From Progne subis subis (Eukaryota; Chordata; Aves; Passeriformes; Hirundinidae), in NCBI GenBank assembly GCA_022316685.1, contig JAKJHU010000037.1:855792-919791 (forward strand): a stretch of 64,000 nt of DNA, read 5' to 3'. Both the position numbers and the translations under genes were made by a program. Shown piece by piece: positions 49,746 to 64,000 of the stretch (positions within the stretch are counted from its first letter, which is position 1; each line of letters begins with the position of its first letter). The notes under the pieces are model-generated. The model had not been told where the DNA came from, did not search any database, and was given only the letters and a program-made list of their open reading frames with translations.

Positions 49746-50219
49746 TGATACAGACAAGTCCATGGGACCTGATGGGATGCACTCTACAAGTACTGAAGGA
49801 GCTGTTTGGTGTCATTGCAAACCTACTGCAATTATCTTTAAAAGGTTGTGGTGACTGGCCAAGGTTTCTGCACAATATAAGAAAACATGTCATCCTGATC
49901 TTCAATAGCAAGAAAGAGGATTCAGGGAACTGGACCTTATCAGTCCCACCTTGACTTTGGGGAATGTGATGGAGAAAATACCTGAAAATGATTTCCAGTT
50001 ATTTAAGATGGTGTTTGGGAGTAATCAGGAGAAATTCACAACAGAGGAAATCATGTCTAACAAACCTGATAGCTTTCTATGAAGAGCATCTCACTGGATG
50101 AGGGGAGACCAGGGGATGGGTCCCAGACAACCAGATCAAGGTGGTCTGTTTCAGCAGAGGGACATTGGACAAGACGTACTCCAAAGGCTCCTTCCAGCCT
50201 CAGTCATTCTGTGATTGTG
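49746..50219 (+). mobile_element. CR1 LINE RT fragment with 3' end, plus strand
   Basis: Plus-strand translation shows pieces corresponding to the CR1 RT blocks K-S-M-G-P-D-G-M-H (about 49755-49785) and the later S-N-K-P-D-S-F stretch near 50060. It then jumps to a CR1 3' end, CTCCTTCCAGCC...CATTCTGTGATTGTG. Most of RT is deleted and frames are broken. Confidence 0.78.
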
Positions 50220-53200
50220 TAAAATATATCTGTGGCATTTCTAAGGACTGCTGTTTGTGCATGTGCTTGACACATACACCAAATAAGCAATTAAAAATGC
50301 ATGATAGGAGATAATACAATGCTTTAGGAGCACCTATAAAGTGGAGCACTGTTTTGTATTCTGTGGCCCAAGCAGCTGGAAAAGTGGATCTCTGCATACA
50401 CCACTTAATTACAAGCACAGAGAATGACACCTTGTGTTTGCTCTAAGTAAAGGTATATGAGCAACAGATTTTGAACTAAGTCTGTGATAAACAGTAAGTG
50501 CTTTGGAGTCCTAAGCTGCTGAAGTAAGTGAATCCCAGGGCATTCAATATTAATTCTGACTATTCAAAAACCAACCTAAAAGAGAGACAGATCCTGGAAA
50601 GAAAATCAGAAATCCCAATCTAGCAGCTGGGCTTCTATTCTAGCTTTTATTTAATTTGTTTTCCTTTTATTCATTCTTCCCATTTTTAGGAAATAATGGC
50701 AGCTTGGAAAAAAACATATATGGAGAAATCTGTGGAGAACAATTGATATCAGGCCTGTTGTGAACAAACCTACCACACTTTGTTGGCTGCTATCTGTGAA
50801 ATGGTTTTGTTCCACAACTCAGAAAACAGGAAATCTCTGCACCAGCTAATTGGAGGCTACCAATTCTGTGGGGTAACAAATCATGTAGGCTTATTAAAAA
50901 CAAGAACTCACAGCCATGTGTCAAGTGTACACATGAACACAGATTATTTTTTACATTATTTATAAGGAAGTGTCTTTAACAGGCCTGCTTTCCAACACTC
51001 ACGTTAACCTGTTTATCACCTTCAAGAACCCTGCTCAAGTACAGCACTACCCTTTCTGCTAACAGCCCTGATATCCCACTCCTCTTAAGACCAGGAAGAC
51101 CTATTTTGAGAGTGTTGTACATACTTACAAATAAAAACTCAGAGAAGTAGGAGGCCAGTTAAAATGCTATAGGTGCAATGCTGGGCATATGGCAATCATA
51201 CTTCAAATATCTCTTAGCTGTTGTTTTTATGACTGCATGTTAACTCCATTAGGTTTAATGCACACCGGAATGCTGTGAATGACTAGTGGCAAAAGTTGCT
51301 TTGAAACAATTCCTTGCTGTGACACTTTAAGGAGGACATTGCATTAACAGTTTATTTCAATAATACAAACTTCTGAGAGACTGGAAATTAAGTGTTCCAA
51401 ATGAGCTTTAAATATAGCACAAGAAGTTTCGGTTTTAATGGACAAAGCCTGTTCCTGCTAAATGTACCCTTGTACTGCCAAGAGGGCTTTGAAATAAAAT
51501 AAAGTGGCAAGTTTCAGGCTATTAGATGTCAGAGTCAGACAAACCAAGCAATTGTGAATTAAGATGATCTCAGTATTAAAGAAATCTCTTTGCATGAACT
51601 CCTTATGTTCCCCTTCACTCTGGAAACTGAAGTTATTCCCTTGAGAAGGTAGCTGGCTTCTAAGTCATTTGCTGAAGCATGAGAAATACTATAGATGACT
51701 GCTTGAATAATTTCCAGATAACAACGTATCTTTATTTAAAATCTGATTTTCATTAATGCTCAAAGTGCAGAAAAAGATTCAAAGAAACTTATAAAAGCTT
51801 CTTGTAAAATAACAGTACTCCTCAGCAAAATCTTAGGTTAATACCTACAGATCAGTCAAGTCTATAATGCTAGACTGAATCGTAACAAGAACCTGTTTTT
51901 TGTAGAATTTCCTTCTTTGGTAAAACTCAGAAGGTATCACTTTTCATTATGAGGTAAGCAAAGTTTGTCAACGAAGATTTTCATTTAAACTCAAAAGGAG
52001 GACACAGAAAATTAACAGCTAACAGGAACAAAATAAACACTTTCACCTTTGAAAGTCTGTGACAAATCAGGACAAGTCAATGAAATGACAGTCTTCATCT
52101 CTGAATGGTCTCTTTGTCCAAGTGGCTGCAATGAACAATCTGATCACAACCCTCGTGTAGGGTCATGTCTGGCATCCCTTCTGGGTGCTTTGGATGCCTT
52201 AGGGCCTGGCAATTGCCAGTGGAAGTCTGGACAATTGAACCAAACTTCTGGTGTAGCTCAGTGGGATATTGGGTTTTGAGGCCCCAGTGATAGAGCTGCC
52301 CATGTCAGCCCTGACACACAGACACACAATACAGGACTCTGTCTCAAACTTACCTCCTCTCAAAGGCAGAAAAAGCACCCATGAGCTGTCAGTACAATGA
52401 GGAGCATGGGTAAAATCTTTAGTTTTGTACCGAGAGCACTCAGGTAATTGGAGCTCCAAGATCTTCTTGCTTTTACCTGCCTTTGCCTGCAGTACTTGAA
52501 TCTTCAGAAAGATAAATATCTTCTGATGACTTGCTATTTTCATTCCTGATGATTTGCATTTTAACTGCTTAACAAAAATGGTATTTACTAAGCAGAAAAT
52601 TATTTCTACTTGTAATTACTGTGACTTTCATTTCAAAATTGTTACAAAATGAGGTTATAAAAATGTATTTTTAAGGATATGCTAGTGTTACTATTCAAAA
52701 AAATCCCAGCCAATGTCACATAAATGGTTTTATTCTCAAAAAAAGGTCAGCAATATAAAATATTTTAACATTCCTTCTGTTTAAATACTGGTGACAGATT
52801 ATGCATTTCCTCAAATAAAGTGCTCTTTTTACAAATAGGTACTTTGTTTTTACTTTTACTGCTGTTCTAACCTCATAATATTGAAAAGATAAAGTATATT
52901 TTGGTTACTGAAGAATGCAGCATTACTTCTTTCTATTTCTTCCCATGAAATCATTACCGTTTCAGTCTGGACTCCTTTATCTGTATCCAATCAATAGAGG
53001 CATATTCAGTGTACGTATTTCCCATGAAAAGATGTCACAATTTGTGGCGGCCTTCTTGCCTTCTGTGCTTTTGTTGCTCTTGACTGTGCCCATGTAGGTC
53101 TCCCATGGGTTCATCATCTATGGTAAGAGTGGAATGAAACATCCCTCTTCTTGCATGTTCATCCATTCTTCTTGCTCTTCTGACTTTACTCTTCTTAAAC

Positions 53201-55839
53201 TCAGACCACTGATGCCTTGACCAATTCAACACTTAGGCTGAACTATAGAAGCAACCTCTTTATTATTTTCTTTGGTTTCTTCTGTAGGTTTTGCATTTTA
53301 AGCACATTACTGCAAAAAATCCTCTGTCAGTGTAGTCAGGACTAACTTTTTAAATTTTCATTTGTATGCATTTACTTAGATTCCGAACTTCCCCTTTAAA
53401 AAAAAAAACAAAACCAAAAACACTTTGGTTCCAGTAGCTACCTTTTAGAAGAAACAGCTTCTTGTGCTTTTAAAGAGCAGCCAGGAGCTGTAAGAGAGAA
53501 AAAAAAAAGTCTGAAAAATTGAAACCAGCAAGACTCACAGCTGTAAACAAGAGAGTAATTCCACAACTACTTGAAACAAGCCCACATTTCCCAATGTACT
53601 TGTTACACCAATATCTAACAGTTTGATCCTGTAATTCATTTAAATCATCTTAAGCTGTCTCCTGTAAAGAAAAGGTTAAAAAGTCAAACTTATGTGTGAA
53701 AAGGTCACCTACTGCCACAAAGTTTTGAGAATCCCTCTTCTCTCAATGTGCATCTTTCCAGTAAGTGACTACCTGAATCCTTTATGATCTTTATATGCAA
53801 GTCGGTATTGATTTTGTTCCTATTTTTATTTCTCTCTCCTCAATCTCTAACTCCCTCCTTTGGATAATTTCCACTTGATATTTTTGAGTCTGAATCTAAA
53901 AATGAAAAGTAAATACATGAGCAACTCTGGATCTGCAGATACATATGTTTCTATCAATATATATAACTTACTATAATATGTAAAAAGAAACCAGAAAACC
54001 AGAATTTATACTACCTATTGACTGAAAGGCATCATATTATTTTTTCATCATATGCATAGCTACTCTTCATTTAAACTTTTGTCTGGAGAATATTCACAGT
54101 TTATTTATTTTGATATCTATGTCCTGCCTTTGTTCATTGCCCCTACCAAATGTTTGGATTTTTTTCTTTACTTCCCACCCATCAGAAGTGTTGTTTAGAT
54201 GGGGGAGAGCAGCTGGATGCCTGTAACAAGTGACATGGCTCATCTTCTTTTTTCAAACATTTCAATAAACTTGGCATTAGAAGGCAAACTAAGTTAACCG
54301 GCAGTTAGCTTTACCTCCAACCAATCTTAATGAGTTTTTTTCATAATGAGTTTAAGAAATCTCCTAGCAGAAAAAGATTGTGTGCTTCTGAGTATAAACC
54401 TTGGATGCTTTCTTGCGTTTTTCATGTCATTTTTGTAGAAATGGCAAATTCTGTTGCAAGCCATAAATGGGCAAGGGAACTTCCATTAAGTGTTTCCATT
54501 TTTTATCAGACGATTTAACATGTAACACCTTGTTACACATCCAGCATATGGGATTTTATGTCTACTCTTCTGGAGGAAATCATTTCAGTTGCTTTTCTCC
54601 CCCCACTTTTTTCTTTTTTTTTTACAAGAATCCACATGACCTTTTTTCAGCTTTCCATTTCTGATTTGGCAAGTTTGTGTTGAAACGCAACTCGTCTTCT
54701 TTGGTGTCATTTGTTTCAATTAACCTGCAGACCACTGACAGATCTGTTCAACCTCTTGATTGCACTCGGTTAATGGGAGCATGAATCTTGACACAGCCCC
54801 CCAAAATAAACAAAACAATTAGTCTTGGCACTTAGGCATTCAGAAAGTCCAATTTTCTTTTTTACCAGAACCATGTAAGCAAAAAGGTCACCTCAAACCA
54901 CAAACAAAAACTTTTCCTGGGACACTATTATTTGTTAAATCCCATTCTCTCAGAAAGCTGGACTTTATGCCGCCACTTACTGTTTTGCTGAAGCTGGAAT
55001 GCAGACAAAAGAGCTGCATTTTGTTCTTCAGAGCAGTCATCTTGCCTCATGCCTCCATGGGCTGGTCATCTGCTCTAAATGGTGAAGCAGCACAGTAATT
55101 CTGTGTTTGCTGGACACATTCACTGGGCTATAAAGATGCAGCATCTTCCGAGTATTTTCTCTTATCAAGGACACGGTGCTTTGTCAATTTTCCAAGATGT
55201 AATAGTAGCCAAATTACCAAAGTGTCAAAACCCACCAAAGTGTTCACTCTTGGAATGAATAATTTTATCAGAATTTTCTAAAAATGACCAATTAATTTCC
55301 ATTAAAAAAAGAGGTGGAGGCAACATTCCCCATGCAAGTACTGTTTGCCTATTCAGAATTCATGGTGCTTCCAAACCTAATGGCTTACAGGTCCAGTAAC
55401 GTCTGTATCATTTACTCTGCTCTGCCTTATGCAGGCCAGGCAAGGACTGGAGCATGGAATTCACTCACCCTGCCTAGTGTCCCTGGCATGTGGTGGGGAG
55501 GAAGGATTCCATTTCAGAAACTTTCTTTATCTGGGAGTCCAAGATATCTTAACCTCAAGTACTAGCAAAAAAATAATATGAAACAAATACACAAAGCAAG
55601 TAAGAGCAAATTTCTAAGACATCTAGAGAAGTAGGAGGATTAAGCAGTTGTGTACAGAGCACAGGTTGTTGTTTAAATTGTCACATAACTGAGATGCGAT
55701 AACAGTGATGCAAAACTTTTTAATGGTTCAACAGGAAATGCAGGGAAACAGAGACTAGTGAGATGGACAGTAATACTTACCAGATTAGTAAAAACTGTAA
55801 CAATCTGAAATTTTGTGGAAAACAATCAAGAAGGGATTT
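50220..55839. other. Non-coding sequence
   Basis: No exon or RNA gene recognised in this 5.6 kb stretch. An A-rich run lies near 53398-53410 and a T-rich run near 54609-54623. Open frames of up to 114 codons (52199-52543, minus) are unsupported. Confidence 0.5.
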
Positions 55840-56060
55840 TAGAAGTCTTGCCTCACCAACCTACTAGAATTCCTTGAAGGTGCCAACAGTCTTGTAGATA
55901 AAAGGACATCCATTTGACGCTTGGATTTTGACAAGGCATTTCACAAGGTCCAAGGTTAGCCCTTAAGATAATACGGAACCCACAGGGTAAAAATAAAATT
56001 TCTTGTGTGGATAAATAATCTGTTAGGGAGGCAGAGGACAGAAGGTTGCAGTAAACAGTG
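55840..56060 (+). mobile_element. Degraded CR1 RT fragment, plus strand
   Basis: Plus-strand translation contains L-T-N-L-L-E-F-L-E-G (about 55853-55882) and L-D-F-D-K-A-F-H-K-V (about 55922-55951). These correspond to the L-T-N-L-I-A-F and L-D-F-S-K-A-F-D-T-V blocks of CR1 RT. The right boundary is uncertain. Confidence 0.7.
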
Positions 56061-56181
56061 ATTTTTTTCATAGTAGAGAAAAGGGATTGCATAGGGATTT
56101 GTCCTAGGTTGCAATGTAAAATGTGCTCAAAGTACGTATTCTATCACCACCTACATGAGCTGTTGAAGCTAGGTTGGTCAG

Positions 56182-56626
56182 TGTTTCCCTTGCCCCCTCC
56201 CTCCAGACTATCTTCTGTTAATGGCCCATCAATGCCCTGCTGCATGACTCATGGGTAACTCCCTCCAGGAGCTATCTCTGTTTAATGGGCAATCAAGGAC
56301 CCATTGCAAGACTGATAGAATGATATCAGTCCATTGTGAGATGCTCCACCCAGGGGGAGGAGCCAAGCATTCCCACCTGGATATAATCTGGGATTTGGGA
56401 CAGCACAGGCAGCCTTACCCACTGAATTCCCAGAGGATAAGAGTTACCACACCTTTCTATGGGATCACTGCTTCTACCAGCCTAGCTAACAGGGTGTCAG
56501 GTTGTATTCTGACTTTGTCAGTGATCTTTTGTACTATTGATTTTTTTTTCCTATTAATTTTTTTTTTCTCCTATTAATTTTTTTTTTTCTGACTTGGAGT
56601 CTCTCGCTGGTTTTGCTTTCAAGACA
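56182..56626. repeat. LTR-like element, family C, copy 1
   Basis: About 445 bp sharing with 58533-59240 a GTGAGATGCTCCAC motif, a GGGGGAGGAGCCA motif, a TATAA-like box region, GGATTCCCAGAGGA-like and GTTGTATxCTGACT segments, and T-rich runs. It ends CTTTCAAGACA, similar to the end of copy 2. The ends are approximate and no target duplication was seen. Avian LTR families with near-inverted termini make orientation ambiguous. Confidence 0.6.
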
Positions 56627-58532
56627 GCACAGGATTGCATGAGGATATTCAGGATATGAACAGTACATTCAACATATGATGTTGAAAGGGCAAATAGAGT
56701 GAAGGGACAAACCTTCCTAAGTTATCCATGTAAATAAAAAGTAAGGTAAACAGAAGGCTGTCAAAAAGACTTAATGTGACATCTCTGCCTAAACAGTAAT
56801 ATAGCGACAAAATCTGGTGAAGATAAAGATGAAGTAATATGAAGTAAGGCAAATGCAAAAGAAGATGTAAGTGTGTTTATATAAAATTATAGGCTGTGAG
56901 CTCAAACTCAGTAGATCAACTGGGTTGTAAGAGGTAATTCAAATTAATACCAATTCAGTCTTCAGTTATAGTCAATACAGCAAAGTACCAGAAATAACTA
57001 GGAAAAGGCAAGAGAATGGGAAGCAGAGAACACAACTGAAAAACAAACACCACTCTGTCATGTAAATCCATAATATGCCTACATAGTGAATACTGTATGC
57101 TAGGCTGGTATCTCCCAAATATGAAAAGATAATAGCAGAAAAGGAAAAGAGATTAGAAAAACTATGGTATAGGGAATGACAAAGCAGCCTATAAGCCATC
57201 CCCTTGGAAAAGAACACGAATGAACAAGAACATCACAGTGAATTGTAAAATCATCAGTGGCACAGATGCAGTGAACAGGAAACAAGTGCTCACTGTATCT
57301 TCTGATCCAGTACGATGAAACAAAATAAGTCAGGACATAGCAAGTTCACAGCAAATGAAAGCAAGCAGCTCTTCGCATCAGTGCCAGGTGAGTCTGGATG
57401 AAAAAGTTGAAGACAACTGTATGGACCTTGGATCTGACTTGGTGCAGATTCCACTGCTACTTTTTACAATGAAAAGCAGCTTACCTGGTGCAGAAACTTC
57501 TTTTAGCTACATATTCTCTTCCTCTTCTCTGTTAGTGCTTCTGTTTCACAGCTAAATCTATATCACAGAACTCTTACAAAATCCCAGAAGCCAGATCTCT
57601 GATGGAAGCCTTCCTGCAGCATCTGGTCAAAAGCTCAACAGGTGCAACTGTTGCTTCCATTCTTACAAAAGGATGTCCTCCCCAATTCTGAGCCACCATT
57701 CTTGTCCTTTGATGTCTTCAGGACACTTAACATCAGCAAGTTACTTGGAGATACGTTACACCTCTATGCTTCTTCGGTTCTTGAGTAATTCCAGTTCTTT
57801 GCACCATGTAATCAAATCCCAAACAGCTTCTGCTCACCTAGTAGTATCTAGAGAAGAGGCTCTTCAGCTCTGGGATGTTACCAAGAGACATCCAGAAGTT
57901 CCCACACATGCTGACTATGCTGAGAACGGAAAGTTGCACAATGCGTACAGGGGCACCTGATGGTGGCTTTCAGCCAAGCAGACTACACAGAGTACTGGAA
58001 GTAGCCCACATTCACTAACTACTCCAGCAACTCCCAGTTTTCCCCAAAACATCAGTAGGTCAACAGTTAGCACCTGCTTTCACATATCTTGTGAAATGCA
58101 GCTGACTGAGATTGGAACAACTGGGACTAGCTCGTTATTAAGGTTTCCTAAAGCATACAATACCTGAATTATTTAGCATATGAATGTTAAACAAATTAAA
58201 TTATTTTGTGAGTGGATGAAAGCAGCAAAATAAACAATTGAAGAAGAAGCATTTTTAACCTGGTGAACTTTTCAAGGCTATTCAATGGCTTTCATTGTTT
58301 CTACTAAAACGTGGATACAGAATTACATGTGGGAATAGGTTATGCCCTATGGTTTAATCTGGAGTAACAGATGAGTATCTGCCTTTTGTTTCAGGTGGCT
58401 GGCAGGACAGAGATTTGCAGTTTTTATATCTGAGAGTGCAGGAAATGTATTCAGTTATTATAATGTATTGGATTATGTAACCTAAAAAATGTGTATTCTA
58501 TTTCATCTGTTGAAAGCTGTTTTTTTGGGAGA
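56627..58532. other. Non-coding sequence between two related LTRs
   Basis: No retroviral internal domain was recognised here, so the two flanking LTR-like elements look like separate insertions rather than the ends of one provirus. A 95-codon plus-strand frame at 57673-57960 has no recognisable domain. Confidence 0.5.
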
Positions 58533-59240
58533 TGTTTTAGCCTTCTCTCACCCTTCCAGGGGAGAGGGGGGTGGATGCCTTCTGATAATGGCCCAGCCAT
58601 TAAATCCAGGTGGGGCAGTGTTTCTTATCTCTTTCATCACCCCTCCATCCTTCAGGGAGACATGTTCTGATAATGGGTCATTAGGGTCCACCAATGACGT
58701 GACACATTCCATCATCCCACTGTGAGATGCTCCACACAGTGGGGGAGGAGCCAGCTGTTCCCAGCTAGATAAAAACTGGGACTGAAGAACACAAGGTATC
58801 CGGTTTTTCCACTGGATTCCCAGAGGAAGACTGAACCCATCTCGCCACCACTGGACTTTCTACAGGACCATCTCTACTCCACAGAACCACACCTGTTACT
58901 CCAGGAGGATTTATGTGGACTGCTTCCAACATCCTGACCAACAGAGTGCCAGGTTGTATCCCTGACTCTGTCAGGATTTTTTCCAGAATTTTTTCCAGGA
59001 TTTTTTGTTTGCTACCTTGCTTGTTTTTTTGTACTACTATATTTGTAGTTTCCTTTTTTTTTTTTTTTTTTTTTTTTTAAATATTCCTAGTAAAGAACTG
59101 TTACTCCTATTCCCATATCTTTGCCTGAAAGCCCCTATTTGTAAAATTATAGTAATTTGGAGGGAAGGGGGTTTACATTCTCTATTCCAAGGGAGACTCT
59201 AGTTTTCCCTGGCAGACAACTGTCTTTCAAAACCAAGACA
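58533..59240. repeat. LTR-like element, family C, copy 2
   Basis: About 708 bp. On the minus strand it starts TGTCTTGGTTTTGAAAGACA, which I recall as a common passerine LTR terminus. On the plus strand it has a TATA-like AGATAAAAACTGGG near 58770 and an AGTAAAG poly(A)-like signal near 59089. A T25 tract lies at about 59054-59078. It is related to 56182-56626. Confidence 0.65.
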
Positions 59241-59865
59241 ACAGGTCAGCAGCACCTTCCTGTATGTTTTGGTTACAGACAGTACATTTTAAAAGGCAGT
59301 TTCTCCAGCTTGCCTAGCAGATAACACTGCTGCTTTGAATACATGTATTCCAAAGAAACCAGCTATAGATAATCATGTAAACATACCACCTATGCAAAAT
59401 GCCTAAATGCATACGTACATACATAAATATATAATTAACATAGTTGCTAACATTAACATATTATGCTAAATTGTAAATCTTGAATATATTTATTCTACCT
59501 GTTCATACTAAAGTATCTCCTATAGAGAGTATGCAAAAGTTAATTATGTACCATATAGGAACATACCTCCCACTGATGCTATATATATATACACACACAC
59601 AGACATTATAGCCAGTATACCGTATGCACTGGTTTGCTATACTTACATCCATTTTCCATGTTTAGTATTGCACAACAAAATTTTTTTCCTTATTTCAGAC
59701 AGTAATGAAGGGTATGTAAATATCTTACAGATACCTCTACTTTTTATGTTGAAATCTTCTCTACAGCCTCAGAGACACACATCATTAGCCAGGAAAGCAG
59801 CTAACTGGCTTGTTTGTCACATTCTGTCTTCCAGCCAGTATTAAATAAAACATCCACACATTTGG
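59241..59865. other. Non-coding sequence
   Basis: AT-rich with a TA/CA dinucleotide run near 59581-59602. No exon recognised. The 3' end of the SAM-domain gene could lie here or further left, but I could not place it. Confidence 0.45.
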
Positions 59866-60011
59866 ACATTAGGAAGACTCTTTCACAGAAAAAGTGATTA
59901 GACATTGGCATGGGCTGCCCGAGGAGATCATGGAGTTACTATCCCTGGAGGTGGAGGTCTGTGATCCCAGAGGTGTTTTCCAACCTAACTGATTTTGTGA
60001 TTCTGTGATTC
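59866..60011 (+). mobile_element. CR1 LINE 3' end, plus strand
   Basis: ACATTAGGAAGA...TGGGCTGCCCGAGGAGAT...ATCCCTGGAGGTGGAGGT...TTTTGTGATTCTGTGATTC is a classic CR1 3' end, finishing with the short tandem tail TGTGATTC. It lies 42 bp from the splice donor of the SAM-gene exon at 60054. Confidence 0.85.
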
Positions 60012-60053
60012 AAGCTGTAATTCATTCTTCAACTAATTTCAGGTGCTACTTAC

Positions 60054-60150
60054 ATTGGGAATGACCTGGCGGTCGTGTGTTACTGACACTACTCTCAAAG
60101 GAAGAGTGGAAGTTGTGTATAGTTTCTTGTAAAATCTGTCTCTCTCGACC
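60054..60150 (-). CDS. ANKS6: ANKS6 exon: C-terminal tail after the SAM domain
   Basis: A 97-bp minus-strand exon with acceptor CAG at 60153-60151 (after a T-rich tract) and donor GTAAGT below 60054. It enters in phase 0 and leaves with one extra base, so another exon must follow at lower coordinates. It encodes a [14 protein letters not shown] helix-like segment and then a serine/proline-rich tail. It continues directly from the SAM exon at 61071. The combined residues resemble the C-terminus of ANKS6, a scaffold of the ciliary inversin compartment that works with NEK8, INVS, NPHP3 and ANKS3. The final exon was not found. Confidence 0.72.

Positions 60151-64000
<3,850 letters not shown>

Noticed and set aside
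57355..57393. Short plus-strand exon ending in a GTGAGT donor
   Set aside because: The donor is good, but the 11-codon serine-rich start has no upstream promoter and no matching downstream exon.
56627..58532. A complete provirus bounded by the two family C LTRs
   Set aside because: No primer site, polypurine tract or retroviral motif was seen in the interior, and the LTR lengths differ greatly.

Overview
The window looks like avian chromosomal DNA, probably from a passerine-type bird. The evidence is the repeat content: CR1 LINE fragments (endonuclease and reverse-transcriptase coding pieces and CR1 3' ends), several avian-type solo LTRs, and one class II endogenous retrovirus with a gammaretrovirus-like Env. 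There are no bacterial-style operons. Most of the 64 kb is AT-rich, single-copy, non-coding sequence, and nearly all the short open frames in it look like chance.

The only firm host gene is at the right edge, on the minus strand. Three exons (62457-62524, 61071-61187, 60054-60150), each with clean splice sites and compatible phases, encode a complete SAM domain and the tail after it. The residues fit ANKS6 (ankyrin repeat and SAM domain protein 6). The 5' part of the gene lies beyond base 64000. I could not find the last exon.

The centre holds a 3.48 kb defective provirus on the minus strand (31781-35259). It has TG...CA LTRs of about 0.3 kb, a perfect 6-bp target duplication (GCCAAG), a primer-binding site matching the 3' end of tRNA-Phe, and a G15-containing polypurine tract. 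It keeps the N-terminal half of a class II gag and the C-terminal half of an env whose TM subunit has a gamma-type CX6CC motif. Everything between is deleted. The combination matches my recollection of the TgERV-F group of avian recombinant retroviruses.

Layout: 1-4.4 kb is sparse sequence with a possible LTR at 1.3 kb. A candidate one-pass membrane exon with an in-frame TGA is at 4.5 kb. Non-coding sequence with possible enhancer-like blocks runs from 5 to 31 kb, interrupted by a solo LTR (19.7 kb), CR1 pieces (21.6 and 24.4 kb) and a pentanucleotide satellite (26.75 kb). The provirus is at 31.8-35.3 kb, followed by another LTR (36.2 kb), a long CR1 (39.5-41.1 kb) and an LTR (42.2 kb). A CpG island with a strong CTCF-like site lies at about 45.0-45.7 kb. 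From 46 to 60 kb there are CR1 fragments and two related LTRs, and then the SAM exons.

The host elements show no operon-like cooperation. The functional themes are one ciliary/renal scaffold gene (if ANKS6), one probable promoter or insulator island, and a set of dead mobile elements.
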